Origin: Streptomyces luteolifulvus | GTDB lineage: Bacteria > Actinomycetota > Actinomycetes > Streptomycetales > Streptomycetaceae | Length of the DNA: 64,000 nucleotides | Reading direction: 5' to 3' | NCBI RefSeq assembly: GCF_008806595.1 | Contig: NZ_VZRB01000032.1 | Coordinates: 1 to 64,000 of the forward strand | In this document: in pieces, positions 8,724 through 16,858 of the stretch | Layout: each line of letters opens with the position of its first letter | Position numbering within the stretch: the first letter of the stretch is position 1 | Made by a program: the position numbers and the translations under genes | Notes under the pieces: model-generated | What the model was told of the DNA's origin: nothing | Seen by the model: the letters and a program-made list of their open reading frames with translations, nothing else | The model's database searches: none

Positions 8724-9296
8724 TCAAGTTCCGTACGGGCGGACCGTCTTGGCCTCGCGCAGGGCGCGGGCCCACCACAGCAGCTGGTCGAGCATGAGCT
8801 TGGCGGCGGCCTCGGCGCCCTCGGGGTCGGCGGGGAAGCGGCCCTCGGTGTCGTAGTGCTCGAGGATCCGGGGGAACGTGACGACGTCCTTCATCCCCAC
8901 GCAGTGGAACTCGGCGAAGATCTGGCGCAGGTGCTCCACGGCGCGGACGCCGCCCGCCATGCTCAGTCCGTAGCTGACGAAGCCGACGGGCTTGGCCTGC
9001 CATTCGGACTGGAAGCTGTCGATGAGCGTCTTGAGCGGGCCGGGGACGCTGCGGTTGTACTCCGGTACGACCAGGACGAACGCCTCCGCGGCGGTCAGCC
9101 GGGGGCGCAGTGCCGTGGTGCGGGGGTGGTTCGGGTCCAGGTCGGCGGGCAGGAGGGTGTCGGCCACGTCCACCACGTCCAGGGTGAGGTCGTCGCGGCG
9201 TGCCGCCAGCTGCCGGAACCAGGCCGCTACGTCCGGGGCCAGGCGGCCGTCCCGGGCGGAGCCGATGATGAGGGTGACTTGGACGGGGCTGGTCAT
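8724..9296 (-). CDS. NADPH-dependent FMN reductase / flavodoxin-like quinone reductase
   Basis: 190 residues, flavodoxin-like fold. The FMN phosphate loop is GSARDGRLAPDVAAW near the N-terminus; VVPEYNRSVPGPLKTLID is the family signature, and VSYGLSMAGGVRAVEHLRQI follows. It reduces flavin or quinone with NADPH. Its ATG overlaps the stop of the preceding oxidoreductase gene by 4 bases (ATGA), implying translational coupling. It could supply reduced flavin to tailoring enzymes. Confidence 0.85.
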   Translation of the reverse strand: MTSPVQVTLIIGSARDGRLAPDVAAWFRQLAARRDDLTLDVVDVADTLLPADLDPNHPRTTALRPRLTAAEAFVLVVPEYNRSVPGPLKTLIDSFQSEWQAKPVGFVSYGLSMAGGVRAVEHLRQIFAEFHCVGMKDVVTFPRILEHYDTEGRFPADPEGAEAAAKLMLDQLLWWARALREAKTVRPYGT

Positions 9297-9709
9297 CGGT
9301 GGGCCGCCCGCGAGGGTGCGGGTGCCGGTTCCTTGACCGGGGTCAGTGCCAGGAACTCGTGGGCGTCGACCTTGGAGAGGATGCGGCGGGTCAGGGCTGG
9401 CATCCTGGTCGTGCCGTCGTCGGTGAAGACGGTCGGGTTGGCGACCTGGATGCGGCGGCCGCGGGTCGTGATCTCGCAACCGCCTGCTGCCAGTACGTTC
9501 TTGACCCAGTCCGAGCCGGGGCCGTACGGCAGGGTGATGATGATGTCCTCGCCGCGGCGGAACAGCTTCACCGGGGTGGTGAACTCGCGTCCGGACTTGC
9601 GGCCGCGGTGGTGGACCCTTCCGAAGCCGGGGAGCCGGCTGAACAGGGGGCCCACGAGGTGGTTGGCGAACCGCCGGTTGAAGCGGGCCACCTTTCGGTC
9701 GATCGGCAC
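9293..9709 (-). CDS. F420-dependent (deazaflavin) oxidoreductase, Ddn/PNPOx-like
   Basis: 138 residues. The HHRGRKSGREFTTPVKLFRR region and VLAAGGCEITTRGRRIQVAN are typical of the deazaflavin-dependent nitroreductase family, small split-barrel proteins that use reduced F420 to reduce quinones or related substrates. It is translationally coupled to the FMN reductase. In a polyketide setting, a tailoring reduction is plausible. Confidence 0.8.
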   Translation of the reverse strand: MPIDRKVARFNRRFANHLVGPLFSRLPGFGRVHHRGRKSGREFTTPVKLFRRGEDIIITLPYGPGSDWVKNVLAAGGCEITTRGRRIQVANPTVFTDDGTTRMPALTRRILSKVDAHEFLALTPVKEPAPAPSRAAHR

Positions 9710-9880
9710 GATTCGCTCCTTGGTTGGGGTGGTCGGATGCCTGCGGCGGCCTGTGCGGCCCCCCGGCCCGGTCCCCTCGCCGCCGAGGGGGGGCCAATGG
9801 CCTCAACAACGCCGGTCAGCAGCTCCAGCACGTTCGGCGCTTACGCACGGGGCCGTGAGAGTCGACGGGGGTTCAGGAAA

Positions 9881-9951
9881 CCCAGCCCGTCCGGCGCTTG
9901 AGGACGAGGCCGTTCAGGCCGAACGGGGGTCCAGGGGGCGGAGCCCCCTGG
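9881..9951 (-). repeat. Streptomyces dispersed intergenic repeat with terminal hairpin
   Basis: The segment starting CCCAGCCCGTCCGGCGCTTG, followed by the GACGAGGCCGTTCAGGCCGA box and an 8-bp hairpin CCAGGGGG/CCCCCTGG, is the abundant Streptomyces intergenic element as I remember it. It fills most of the 326-base gap 9710-10035; the rest of that gap shows no gene. The hairpin may end transcription. Confidence 0.65.
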
Positions 9952-10035
9952 GGAGGGGACGGGTAGGGGCGGCGGGGGCGAGGAAAACCGGGCGGGCAGT
10001 CCGGGTGGGCGCATCTCACCCGGACTGCCGGTACG

Positions 10036-10500
10036 TCACGCCGCCGGCTTGGACGGGGTCAGCGGACCCACCGGCTTGCCGCCGGACTGGAGGAAACGCT
10101 GCAGCGAGAAGTTGTCGACGATGCCCCAGCGTTCGGCGATCTTGTCCCCCTCGAAGCGGAACCAGATGATCGCCTGGTGCTGAACCTGCAGACCGGTCGG
10201 CGCGATCCCGATGAACGGCCCGGTGTGCTTGCCGTGCATCACCCAGCGGATCGCGGCCTTGTCGCCGTCCGAGATGAAGTCGAGGATCTCGTACTTGATG
10301 TCGCTGAACGCGGACTGCTGGATCCGGATCGTGTGCTTGAACGCCTCCGGGCCCCGCATCGAGTCGTCGTGGCTGCCGTGGTTGCGGAAGTCGGCGGTCA
10401 GATAGCGGTCCGCGGCCGACAGGTCGCCCAGGTCCAGGCCCTCGTGGAAGACCTTCTCGACCAGTTCCCTCTGCTGCGCTGCGGTGAGCGTGGTGGCCAT
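10036..10500 (-). CDS. SnoaL-like / ester cyclase-family protein
   Basis: 154 residues with the NTF2-like pattern of SnoaL-type polyketide cyclases: VEKVFHEGLDLGDLSAADRY, DFRNHGSHDDSMRGPEAF and WFRFEGDKIAERWGIVDNFS. Members close rings by aldol chemistry or act as hydroxylase partners. It is the last of three consecutive small genes (11423 to 10036) with 3-4 base spacing, so all three are probably cotranscribed. Confidence 0.8.
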   Translation of the reverse strand: MATTLTAAQQRELVEKVFHEGLDLGDLSAADRYLTADFRNHGSHDDSMRGPEAFKHTIRIQQSAFSDIKYEILDFISDGDKAAIRWVMHGKHTGPFIGIAPTGLQVQHQAIIWFRFEGDKIAERWGIVDNFSLQRFLQSGGKPVGPLTPSKPAA

Positions 10501-10503
10501 GCG

Positions 10504-11055
10504 TCAGTTCTCCTCTGTTGAAGTTGAGACGGTGTTTCCGCGGGTGTCGAGCGTGTTCGTGTCGACCCGGGTCACGCCCTTGGGCACGGACCCGGTGGTC
10601 CACACGATCCGCAGCCGGAGGCTGTCGATGCGCCAGCCGTCGGCCGTGCGCCGGGCCGTGCCCGTGAACCTGCCGCCGAGCTGGAAGTACTCGGAGGGGT
10701 CGGGGGGCAGCGGCGAGGCGAAGTGGACGTGGGAAGCGATCAGGCTCCAGCTGAGATCGGCCCGGTCGCCGTCGACGTCGATCGAGCTGTCGGAGCCGTG
10801 GTGGTGCGTACGGCCCCAGCGCGCCATGATCCGCCCGGTGAAACCGTCGACGCCGTCGATGCCCCGGTGGCTGCCCACCGGGAAGGTCATCTCGATGTCC
10901 TCGGTGAACAGCGACCGGGCCCAGGTCTCGTGGAAGGCGCCTTCGTCGAGGCTGGCGAGGTAGCGGTCGACGAGTTTGCCCAGCGCCGCAAGGTCGGACA
11001 GCCGGCCGATCTCGGCGGCCAGGGCCTTGAGCTCTGCGGCCTCCGGCTGCGTCAT
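10504..11055 (-). CDS. NTF2-like (SnoaL_4) protein
   Basis: 183 residues of the NTF2-like superfamily: KLVDRYLASLDEGAFHETWA, the acidic-aromatic strand FTEDIEMTFPVGSHRGIDG, and RTADGWRIDSLRLRIVWTTG near the end. Homologous domains serve as cyclases or ring hydroxylase subunits. It overlaps the upstream gene by 4 bases (ATGA). Reaction unknown. Confidence 0.75.
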   Translation of the reverse strand: MTQPEAAELKALAAEIGRLSDLAALGKLVDRYLASLDEGAFHETWARSLFTEDIEMTFPVGSHRGIDGVDGFTGRIMARWGRTHHHGSDSSIDVDGDRADLSWSLIASHVHFASPLPPDPSEYFQLGGRFTGTARRTADGWRIDSLRLRIVWTTGSVPKGVTRVDTNTLDTRGNTVSTSTEEN

Positions 11056-11423
11056 GACACCCGGCGCCCCTCGGTGCCGGCGTCGGTCGCGTAGATCAGG
11101 GAGTCGTCGGCGGCGTAGATGACGGCCTTGCCCGCGCCGGTGAACTTCTCGCCGTCGTGCTGCGCGGAGAAGTCGATCTGGATGTACGCGGCCCGCTTGC
11201 CGGTGGGGCTGATCTGGGTGTAGTCGGGGTTGAAGTCCTCACGGACGGAGAAGTCGAAGCTCGTGTCGCCGGTGGCGGTCCAGGTGCCCTTGCCGGTGCT
11301 CTTGCTGGTGGTGACCGTCAGCGAACCGTCCGGCTCGAAGGTGGCCGTGTAGGCGTCCACCTCACCGTCGTGCGCGACCTCACCCGTCCACGTACCGACA
11401 GGCGTCTTGGCAGAAACAGACAT
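11052..11423 (-). CDS. Small beta-rich protein, function unknown
   Basis: 123 residues with alternating beta-strand pattern and Thr/Ser-rich strands (VGTWTGEVAHDGEVDAYTAT, GKGTWTATGDTSFDFSVRED), suggesting a lipocalin- or nitrobindin-like barrel. The ATG giving MSVSAKTP follows GAGGAAG; a GTG three codons earlier leaves no room for a ribosome site. It heads the SnoaL pair and therefore probably acts in the same pathway. Confidence 0.6.
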   Translation of the reverse strand: MSVSAKTPVGTWTGEVAHDGEVDAYTATFEPDGSLTVTTSKSTGKGTWTATGDTSFDFSVREDFNPDYTQISPTGKRAAYIQIDFSAQHDGEKFTGAGKAVIYAADDSLIYATDAGTEGRRVS

Positions 11424-11599
11424 CGACCACACTTCCTCGGGTCGGGGCGAAAGGAGACAAAAAATCCGCCACCGCGGTGGAGAACCGACGGTCGGCGGAT
11501 CAAGGGAATTGCGCCCGCCCCGGGAACGCGAGGTTCAGGGCATGGGGGCGCCGCGAAAAGTGTGACACCCATCTACCCGTCCGGTCAACTCCCCTTTTG

Positions 11600-11615
11600 A
11601 ATAAGGTGGTTGATC
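11600..11615 (+). promoter_or_regulatory. Shared 16-base motif, copy 3
   Basis: AATAAGGTGGTTGATC on the plus strand, in the promoter region of the minus-strand gene starting at 11423. It resembles copies at 2626 and 7222. Nearby on the minus strand is GGGGAGTTGACC followed 17 bases later by TCACAC, a promoter-like pair similar to that before the halogenase. Confidence 0.35.
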
Positions 11616-11648
11616 GATAAGCGGGGTCTGATCAATTGCGGGCAGAGA

Positions 11649-11687
11649 AAAGCCCCTTGCGGCCGAGGGTGGGCCGCAAGGGGCTTT
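11649..11687. terminator. Bidirectional terminator, perfect 16-bp stem
   Basis: Arms AAAGCCCCTTGCGGCC and GGCCGCAAGGGGCTTT with a 7-base loop and A/T-rich ends on both sides. It insulates the HTH gene (ends 11732) from the promoter of the small cyclase operon. Confidence 0.85.
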
Positions 11688-11731
11688 CTTCTGTCCGGAT
11701 CCCCGCACGGATCCGGGATTTCGGTCATGGT

Positions 11732-11953
11732 TCATGAATTCTTCAGTCGCTGATTTCCGTAGGCGTCGGGCGGCGGCACGGCCGGTGTGGCCAGCGCAAG
11801 CAGTTCGTCGAGGTCGTACTCGGCCCGCTGCGGGCCCCCGTACCGGGTGATCTTGCCGCGGCTCGCCCACTTGCGGATCGTCGCCTCGGACACCCCCATG
11901 GCCAGGGCCGCCAGTTCCGTCGGCACCGTGCGCCGCTTCCGGGTTCCCCGCAT
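11732..11953 (-). CDS. Small helix-turn-helix protein (MerR/BldC-like)
   Basis: 73 residues. MGVSEATIRKWASRGKITRY is a MerR-type helix-turn-helix with the following YGGPQRAEYDLDELLAL wing, the layout of BldC-like single-domain DNA-binding proteins. Its ATG overlaps the upstream stop (TGATG), so it is coupled to the Cys-rich gene before it. A similar pair is known, if memory serves, as OvmZ/OvmW in the oviedomycin cluster. Confidence 0.7.
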   Translation of the reverse strand: MRGTRKRRTVPTELAALAMGVSEATIRKWASRGKITRYGGPQRAEYDLDELLALATPAVPPPDAYGNQRLKNS

Positions 11954-12582
11954 CACGCGGCTCCCTCCGCCGTCCGGCCCGCCACCAGCAGCCACTGCCG
12001 TGGCGGCAGCGCGTGTCCGGCGTCGCAGGAGACATGGCCCGGCGCGGCCGAGCCGTCGGCGCCCAGGACGCCGTGCAGCGTGCCGTCGCAGCCCGGCTGC
12101 ACACACGGGCCGAGCGGGAACCTCCGCGCCTGCCCCGGCCCGAACAGTCCGCCGAACTCGCCGAGCAGCTCGGCGACCTCCTCGTCGAAGTCGACGGCCG
12201 CCGGGTGGCCGGCGATCCACCGCACCTGCTGGCGCAGGAAGGGCACCAGGTCGCCGACCTCGCGCTCACGCGGCCGGGGCACCTCGCTGCCCCGCTCCTC
12301 CACGACGAGCCGTGCCCAGGAGGCGAGCACCTCGGTCATCCGCGCCCGCATGTCCACGGCCCGCTCGTCGAGGACGATCCCGACGGCGCTCCGGCTGCCG
12401 CTGACCCGCTCGCGCAGCCGGGGCGACGCGGCGGTGAGGGCGTGATCGCTCTCCTGGTACAGCTCCAGCAGCGTGCGCAGTTCGCCGCGCAGCCGCTCCA
12501 CGCACTTGGCGCAGATCCGACCGCACGCCGCCCTGCAGTCCCGGCCTGTGTGACTGTCTGGAAGTTTCCGAACCTGGTGCAC
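11953..12582 (-). CDS. Cys-rich regulatory-type protein (OvmZ-like?)
   Basis: 209 residues. The N-terminus has clustered cysteines (CRAACGRICAKCVERL) and the C-terminus a second set (GPCVQPGCDGTLHGVL, SCDAGHALPPRQW), suggesting one or two metal sites. The middle is helical. The GTG start (VHQVRKL) is preferred because GGGGGG lies 5 bases upstream; a longer version from 12645 is possible. Coupling to a DNA-binding gene suggests regulation. Family assignment is from memory. Confidence 0.55.
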   Translation of the reverse strand: MHQVRKLPDSHTGRDCRAACGRICAKCVERLRGELRTLLELYQESDHALTAASPRLRERVSGSRSAVGIVLDERAVDMRARMTEVLASWARLVVEERGSEVPRPREREVGDLVPFLRQQVRWIAGHPAAVDFDEEVAELLGEFGGLFGPGQARRFPLGPCVQPGCDGTLHGVLGADGSAAPGHVSCDAGHALPPRQWLLVAGRTAEGAA

Positions 12583-12715
12583 CTGGACCCCCCAAATCCC
12601 TGTGGCTTCTGGTGGTTTCCACCATCGTCGCCAGGCCTCGGACACGCTTCAACACACGCCGGTTCAGAGCTTCGCCAGACTTCCGCAGCTGTATCAGGGA
12701 ACCGTCAGCCCAGCG

Positions 12716-13408
12716 TCAGACGTCCGAAATCCGTCCCCCGGAACTACCGTCCTCTCCCGTCGGCGGCGGCACGATCAGCGAGGCCGCGAGCGCCTTGTTG
12801 ACGGCGTCCATCCGGGATACGGCGCCGAGCTTGCCGTAGATGTTGCGCAGATGCCGTTTCACCGTGCCCTCGGCGATCGCGAGGCGCCGGGCGATCTGCG
12901 AGTTGCTCAGCGCCTGTCCCGCGAGCGCCAGCACCTCCCGCTCCCGCACCGACAGGACCTCCAGCGGCCGCGGGCCGGAGACCAGGCTCTGCTGGGACAG
13001 CGACAGCACCACATGTCCCGAGCGCCGCTCCACGGTGACGCTGCGGATCGCCGACAGCAGCTCCTGCCGTGTCGACCCCTTGACCAGATACGCCCCCGCA
13101 CCCAGCCCCAGCAGTTCCCGGGCCAGGGCGATGTCGTCGTGCACGGTCAGCACGACCACCTGCGGACGCGGGGTCATCCGCACCAGACGCGCCAGTACCT
13201 CCCGTACCCCGGGACCCGGCATCTCCACGTCCAGGAGCACCACGTCGGGCCGTGCCTCGGCGGTGACGCGGCAGGTCTCGTCGCCCCGGTGCGCCTCCCC
13301 CACCACCTCGAAGCCGCCGGCGACCGCGAGGATCTCCGCGATTCCCTGGCGGAACAGCGTGTGATCGTCGGCCAGGACGATCCGGACCGGTCTACCGGCG
13401 GGCAGCAC
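12716..13408 (-). CDS. NarL/FixJ (LuxR-type) response regulator
   Basis: 230 residues. Receiver domain about 8-125 with acidic pocket LADDHTLF, phospho-acceptor in VVLLDVEMPG, and conserved Lys in YLVKGSTR. The C-terminal LuxR helix-turn-helix is LSVREREVLALAGQALSNSQ followed by IARRLAIAEGTVKRHLRNIY. It overlaps the kinase gene upstream by 17 bases, forming a two-component pair. Confidence 0.92.
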   Translation of the reverse strand: MLPAGRPVRIVLADDHTLFRQGIAEILAVAGGFEVVGEAHRGDETCRVTAEARPDVVLLDVEMPGPGVREVLARLVRMTPRPQVVVLTVHDDIALARELLGLGAGAYLVKGSTRQELLSAIRSVTVERRSGHVVLSLSQQSLVSGPRPLEVLSVREREVLALAGQALSNSQIARRLAIAEGTVKRHLRNIYGKLGAVSRMDAVNKALAASLIVPPPTGEDGSSGGRISDV

Positions 13409-14369
13409 GCATGCCCCCTCTCAGCGGCACACGCACCAGGACGCGCGTCCCCGCCCCGGACTCCACGGCCAGGCTGCCGCCCAGCAGTTCGGCGCGTTCC
13501 CGCATCGAGAGGAGACCGCCGCATCCGTACGGCGCCGCATCAGGAGCGAATCCGCACCCGTCGTCCTCGATCCGGGCCTCGACCCGTTCGGGCAGCACCT
13601 CGACGGACACCGTGACCTGCGACGCCTTCGCATGACGTACGGCGTTGCGCTGGGCCTCCCGCACGATCAGGAACAGCTCCCGTGCCGTCCGCTCGGACAG
13701 CAGCTCGTCCCCGCTCACCTCGACCCGCACCCGGACTCCCCCCTCCGCCACCCCCGGGCACCCGCCCGGCTCACCGAGATCCCGCAGCAGCGCGGCCCCG
13801 AGCGGCCGCACCGCCCCCGGCGCACCGGGGTCCACGGCCTGCCGCCGCAGTCGTGCCATCAGCGAGCGCAGCGCCGTCAAGGAGTCACGTACCGACTCCC
13901 GTGCGCCGGCCAATCGTTCCTGCGCCGTCCGCGGCCATTGCGTGCGGTGCAGGTCGTACAGCTCGAAGCAGTTGAGCGCCACCGCCAGTCGCCCCGCCAC
14001 CTCGTCGTGCAACTCCCGTGCCGCGGCCGCGGCGGCCGCGGAGACCGTACGCCGGTGCAGCAGCGTCAGCAGCCGTACGCCGTCCTGCGCGGCCACCGGT
14101 TCGGCGAACACCACGCGTCCCACGGCCTCGAAGAGGAGGGTCGCGGTCCGCTCGGACACGGCGACGGGTCGCGGAGCGGGCTCGGGACAGCCTAGATCAT
14201 TTTTCTGACCGTCCAACTGGTATGTCGAAAACCGCAGTTCACCGATGATGTCACTCAGGAGCCGCCGGGCAGAGTCCCGTTCGTGCTCCGCGCAGGACTC
14301 CAGCACCTGCTCCATCCGGCGCTCCAGCACGTCCACGGCAGCACTGTGCGCACCCCCCTGTGACGACAC
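13392..14369 (-). CDS. Soluble sensor histidine kinase, HisKA_3 type
   Basis: 325 residues. Phospho-histidine box ARELHDEVAGRLAVALNCFE near 143-162, then an HATPase domain with the N box LFLIVREAQRNAVRHAKAS and G boxes IEDDGCGF and GGLLSMRERAELLGGSL. No membrane helix is visible, so it senses a cytoplasmic signal or a partner. The GTG start has GGGGG 6 bases upstream. Partner is the LuxR regulator. Confidence 0.88.
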   Translation of the reverse strand: MSSQGGAHSAAVDVLERRMEQVLESCAEHERDSARRLLSDIIGELRFSTYQLDGQKNDLGCPEPAPRPVAVSERTATLLFEAVGRVVFAEPVAAQDGVRLLTLLHRRTVSAAAAAAARELHDEVAGRLAVALNCFELYDLHRTQWPRTAQERLAGARESVRDSLTALRSLMARLRRQAVDPGAPGAVRPLGAALLRDLGEPGGCPGVAEGGVRVRVEVSGDELLSERTARELFLIVREAQRNAVRHAKASQVTVSVEVLPERVEARIEDDGCGFAPDAAPYGCGGLLSMRERAELLGGSLAVESGAGTRVLVRVPLRGGMRAARR

Positions 14370-14520
14370 CCGTCACCCCCCTGACGACCAGCGAACTCCC
14401 CAGTCCTGCACTGATCTTGGCTGCTCGGAGAGTACCGCCTCCGGCACTCCTTGCAGCCGCTCGGAACCGGTCGGGGCAGCACCCGGTACCTCCTCGATGT
14501 CCCGTGCGGGGCAGGATCGG

Positions 14521-14538
14521 CTGTCCCGAACGGGACAG
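14521..14538. promoter_or_regulatory. Perfect palindrome in the 14370-14669 divergent promoter region
   Basis: CTGTCCCGAACGGGACAG: 8-base arms around AA. It lies between the kinase start and the atypical regulator gene and could be an operator. The remainder of this 300-base gap holds the butyrolactone-type element at 14592 and no gene. Confidence 0.4.
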
Positions 14539-14591
14539 GAGGGTCATACCTCTTGAGAACCGGTCGACCGACTTGTTAGGCTCTCTAGAAG

Positions 14592-14612
14592 ATACCGTTC
14601 GACCAGTTTTTT
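14592..14612 (+). promoter_or_regulatory. Putative autoregulatory element (ARE) before the JadR1-like gene
   Basis: ATACCGTTCGACCAGTTTTTT shares ATAC-N5-GAC-N2-GTTTTTT with the element at 16737, next to the receptor gene. Butyrolactone receptors typically bind partly palindromic 22-26 base elements of this composition. It lies 58 bases upstream of the regulator ATG. Confidence 0.5.
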
Positions 14613-14669
14613 AAGGGACCATGCGGGACCGCCCCGCCGACACGGGGCAACAGCGCCGGGAGACACCGG

Positions 14670-15572
14670 ATGAAGAGCGTTCTGATCGTCGAGCACGACG
14701 ACGGCGTGGCCGAGACCCTCGCGCAGACCCTGACCGTGCACGGATACGCGCCCCAGCGCACCGACAGCGGAATCGCCGCACTCGGCCTGCTCGACGGCGT
14801 CCGGCTCGTTCTGCTGGGCCTCACCCTGCCGGACCTCGCCGGGCACGAGGTGTGCCGCCGTATCCGCGAGCGTTCCTGCGTGCCCGTCATCGCACTGAGC
14901 GAACCGACCGACGAACTCGACGAGCTGGACCGGGTGATGGCCCTGCACATGGGTGCCGACGACGTCGTCACCAAGCCGTTCGGCCGGTTTGAGCTGATGG
15001 CGCGGGTGCAGGCGGTGCTGCGCAGGGCGGGGCACTGCCCGTGGCACGAGCGGACGGCGGTCGCAGCGGCGGAACCACTCCGGGACACGGAGGAGCACGT
15101 CACCACAACGGGCGCCGAGAGCACGGGAGCTGTTCCGGTTCCCGGGCAGCGGTCCGCTCCCGACGGCCGGCCGGCCGCTCCGTCCGCCGAGCCGGTCGCG
15201 GCGGCGACGGCCACGGCCACGGCCACGGCCACGGAGCTGCCGGCCGGCCCCGGTCCGAACGGCTCCGGATGCCTGAGCGCCGGCCCCTTACGACTGGACC
15301 AGCGCATCCGCAAGGTCTTCCTGCACGGCTCCGAAGTACGCATCACCCGCAAGGAGTTCGACCTGCTGGCCATGCTCATCGAGGACCCCGGCACGGTGAT
15401 GAAGCGCCAGGAGATCATGGCCCGTGTGTGGGACGAGAACTGGTTCGGCTCCACCCGCACGCTCGACGTCCACGTCGGCTCCCTGCGCGGCAAGCTGGGC
15501 AGCGCGGAGTGGATCGAGACGGTGCGCGGGGTCGGCTACCGGCTCACCGTGCCGGAGATGCTGAGGAGTTGA
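14670..15572 (+). CDS. Atypical OmpR-family regulator (JadR1-like), phospho-Asp absent
   Basis: 300 residues. Receiver-like domain 1-120, a Thr/Ala/Pro-rich linker about 135-215 encoded by tandem CCACGG hexamers, and an OmpR winged helix about 215-298 (ITRKEFDLLAMLIEDPGTVM, TLDVHVGSLRGKLG). The expected phospho-acceptor is Gly50 (RLVLLGLTLPDL instead of LLDLxLP), while Lys102 and acidic residues 8-11 remain. JadR1-type atypical regulators respond to pathway products rather than phosphorylation. A TTA codon at 15288-15290 predicts bldA dependence. Likely pathway activator. Confidence 0.88.
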   Translation: MKSVLIVEHDDGVAETLAQTLTVHGYAPQRTDSGIAALGLLDGVRLVLLGLTLPDLAGHEVCRRIRERSCVPVIALSEPTDELDELDRVMALHMGADDVVTKPFGRFELMARVQAVLRRAGHCPWHERTAVAAAEPLRDTEEHVTTTGAESTGAVPVPGQRSAPDGRPAAPSAEPVAAATATATATATELPAGPGPNGSGCLSAGPLRLDQRIRKVFLHGSEVRITRKEFDLLAMLIEDPGTVMKRQEIMARVWDENWFGSTRTLDVHVGSLRGKLGSAEWIETVRGVGYRLTVPEMLRS

Positions 15573-15643
15573 GTGTCCCGCCCGCCCCGAAACGCAGCGT
15601 GCCCCCCGGCCCGAGCCGGGGGGCACCGCACGTTCGCTCCGGG

Positions 15644-16633
15644 TCAGGTCGTCGTACCCGGTGGTCCGCTCTCGCCGTCCAGTACGGTCACGGCGACGGT
15701 CGCGGCCACCGAGCCGGCCTGGTGGAACTGGACGGTCAGCGTCCGGCCCCCCTCCGGGTCCGCCGTCGGCTTCGACGCCGAGACCAGGCACGGCGAGTCG
15801 AACTCCACGTACCGCCGGAAGGACGCATCGCAGCCCACCAGCAGTCCGCGGGGCAGTCCGAGGGCCGACAATGCCGCCTGGCGGGCGGCCTCCAGGAGCA
15901 GCATCCCGGGCACATGGTCCACCGGGTGGTCGAACAGGACGGGATGCGTGGCGTCGACGCGCAGCAGATGGACGCCGCCGAGCCCCTCCGCGTCCTCCAC
16001 CTCGGGCCGGCCCAGCACGACGTCGAACTCGCAACTCCGCCCGACCAGGTCGGGCCGGACGGCCCGGATCAGGGTGTACGCCGGCCTCGCCTCGGCCCGT
16101 GCCCCCCTCAGCCTGCGGTACACCGCGGGCCCGACACAGTCGCTGGCGGCGTGGCCGCTGCCCATCAGCTCCCCGTCGCGATGGGCGAGTACATCGAGGG
16201 CGAACGAGGAGACGTACGCACCACGGCACCGGATGTCCCGCAGCGTCACGCCCAGTACCACGTCGGCGGGGGTACCGGCGAGCCTCGCTCCTCTCTCCGT
16301 CAGCTCGAACGACGTGGACTGCGTGAGGAAGTGGTAGTCGAGCGGTATCCCCAGCGCTTCGTGCGCGAGCAGCAGCCCGGCCTGGCGTATCGATTCTCCG
16401 AGCAGCATGGGATCGTGCCACCGGCCGGCGACCGGGCCGTAGTAACTGTGCCCCCGGGCCCATTGGGCGCCTATGTGGTACTTGTCCCGGCCCTTGGGCC
16501 GCAGCCCCGTGAGCAGGACCTCCGAGACGGCCGATCGGTGCACGAGCCCGCGCGGAACCGTGCGCTCGAAGAGCTCGGCTTCCTTTTCCGGACTTAAAGA
16601 ATCCGGTCGGACGGCTTGCTTAAGTGGACTCAT
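15644..16633 (-). CDS. AfsA-type gamma-butyrolactone synthase
   Basis: 329 residues made of two AfsA hot-dog repeats: VPRGLVHRSAVSEVLLTG with GPVAGRWHDPMLLGESIRQA in the first and THPVLFDHPVDHVPGMLLLE in the second. AfsA enzymes condense a beta-keto acyl thioester with dihydroxyacetone phosphate, the first committed step to gamma-butyrolactone signals. AGGAGG lies 6 bases before the ATG. Codon 13 is TTA (16595-16597), so translation should need the bldA tRNA. It is divergent from the receptor gene. Confidence 0.93.
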   Translation of the reverse strand: MSPLKQAVRPDSLSPEKEAELFERTVPRGLVHRSAVSEVLLTGLRPKGRDKYHIGAQWARGHSYYGPVAGRWHDPMLLGESIRQAGLLLAHEALGIPLDYHFLTQSTSFELTERGARLAGTPADVVLGVTLRDIRCRGAYVSSFALDVLAHRDGELMGSGHAASDCVGPAVYRRLRGARAEARPAYTLIRAVRPDLVGRSCEFDVVLGRPEVEDAEGLGGVHLLRVDATHPVLFDHPVDHVPGMLLLEAARQAALSALGLPRGLLVGCDASFRRYVEFDSPCLVSASKPTADPEGGRTLTVQFHQAGSVAATVAVTVLDGESGPPGTTT

Positions 16634-16736
16634 CGCTTGCCTCCTGAGACGCGCGCAGACGTCAGATACCCGCAGGATGAACAGGACACGAGGCAGGAAA
16701 GGCCCGCCCCCCACGTGTGGCGCCACTTCCTTAACC

Positions 16737-16758
16737 ATACTAGGTGACTGGTTTTTTT
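16737..16758 (+). promoter_or_regulatory. Putative ARE between afsA-like and receptor genes
   Basis: ATACTAGGTGACTGGTTTTTTT lies in the divergent promoter region 16634-16858. It matches the element at 14592 (ATAC-N5-GAC-N2-GTTTTTT). This is the expected site for receptor autoregulation and afsA control. Confidence 0.55.
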
Positions 16759-16858
16759 TCGCTAGTTCATGGCAGGCTTGTTCCAGCTACTTGCCGTGGT
16801 GATCAACCGGAAGGATGGAAGACCACCATCCGCACCGCGGCGGACAGGAGGCACTGAA

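Noticed and set aside
9710..10035. A gene or insertion sequence remnant in the 326-base gap.
   Set aside because: The gap is mostly the dispersed Streptomyces repeat plus GC-rich spacer; no frame with a ribosome site is present.
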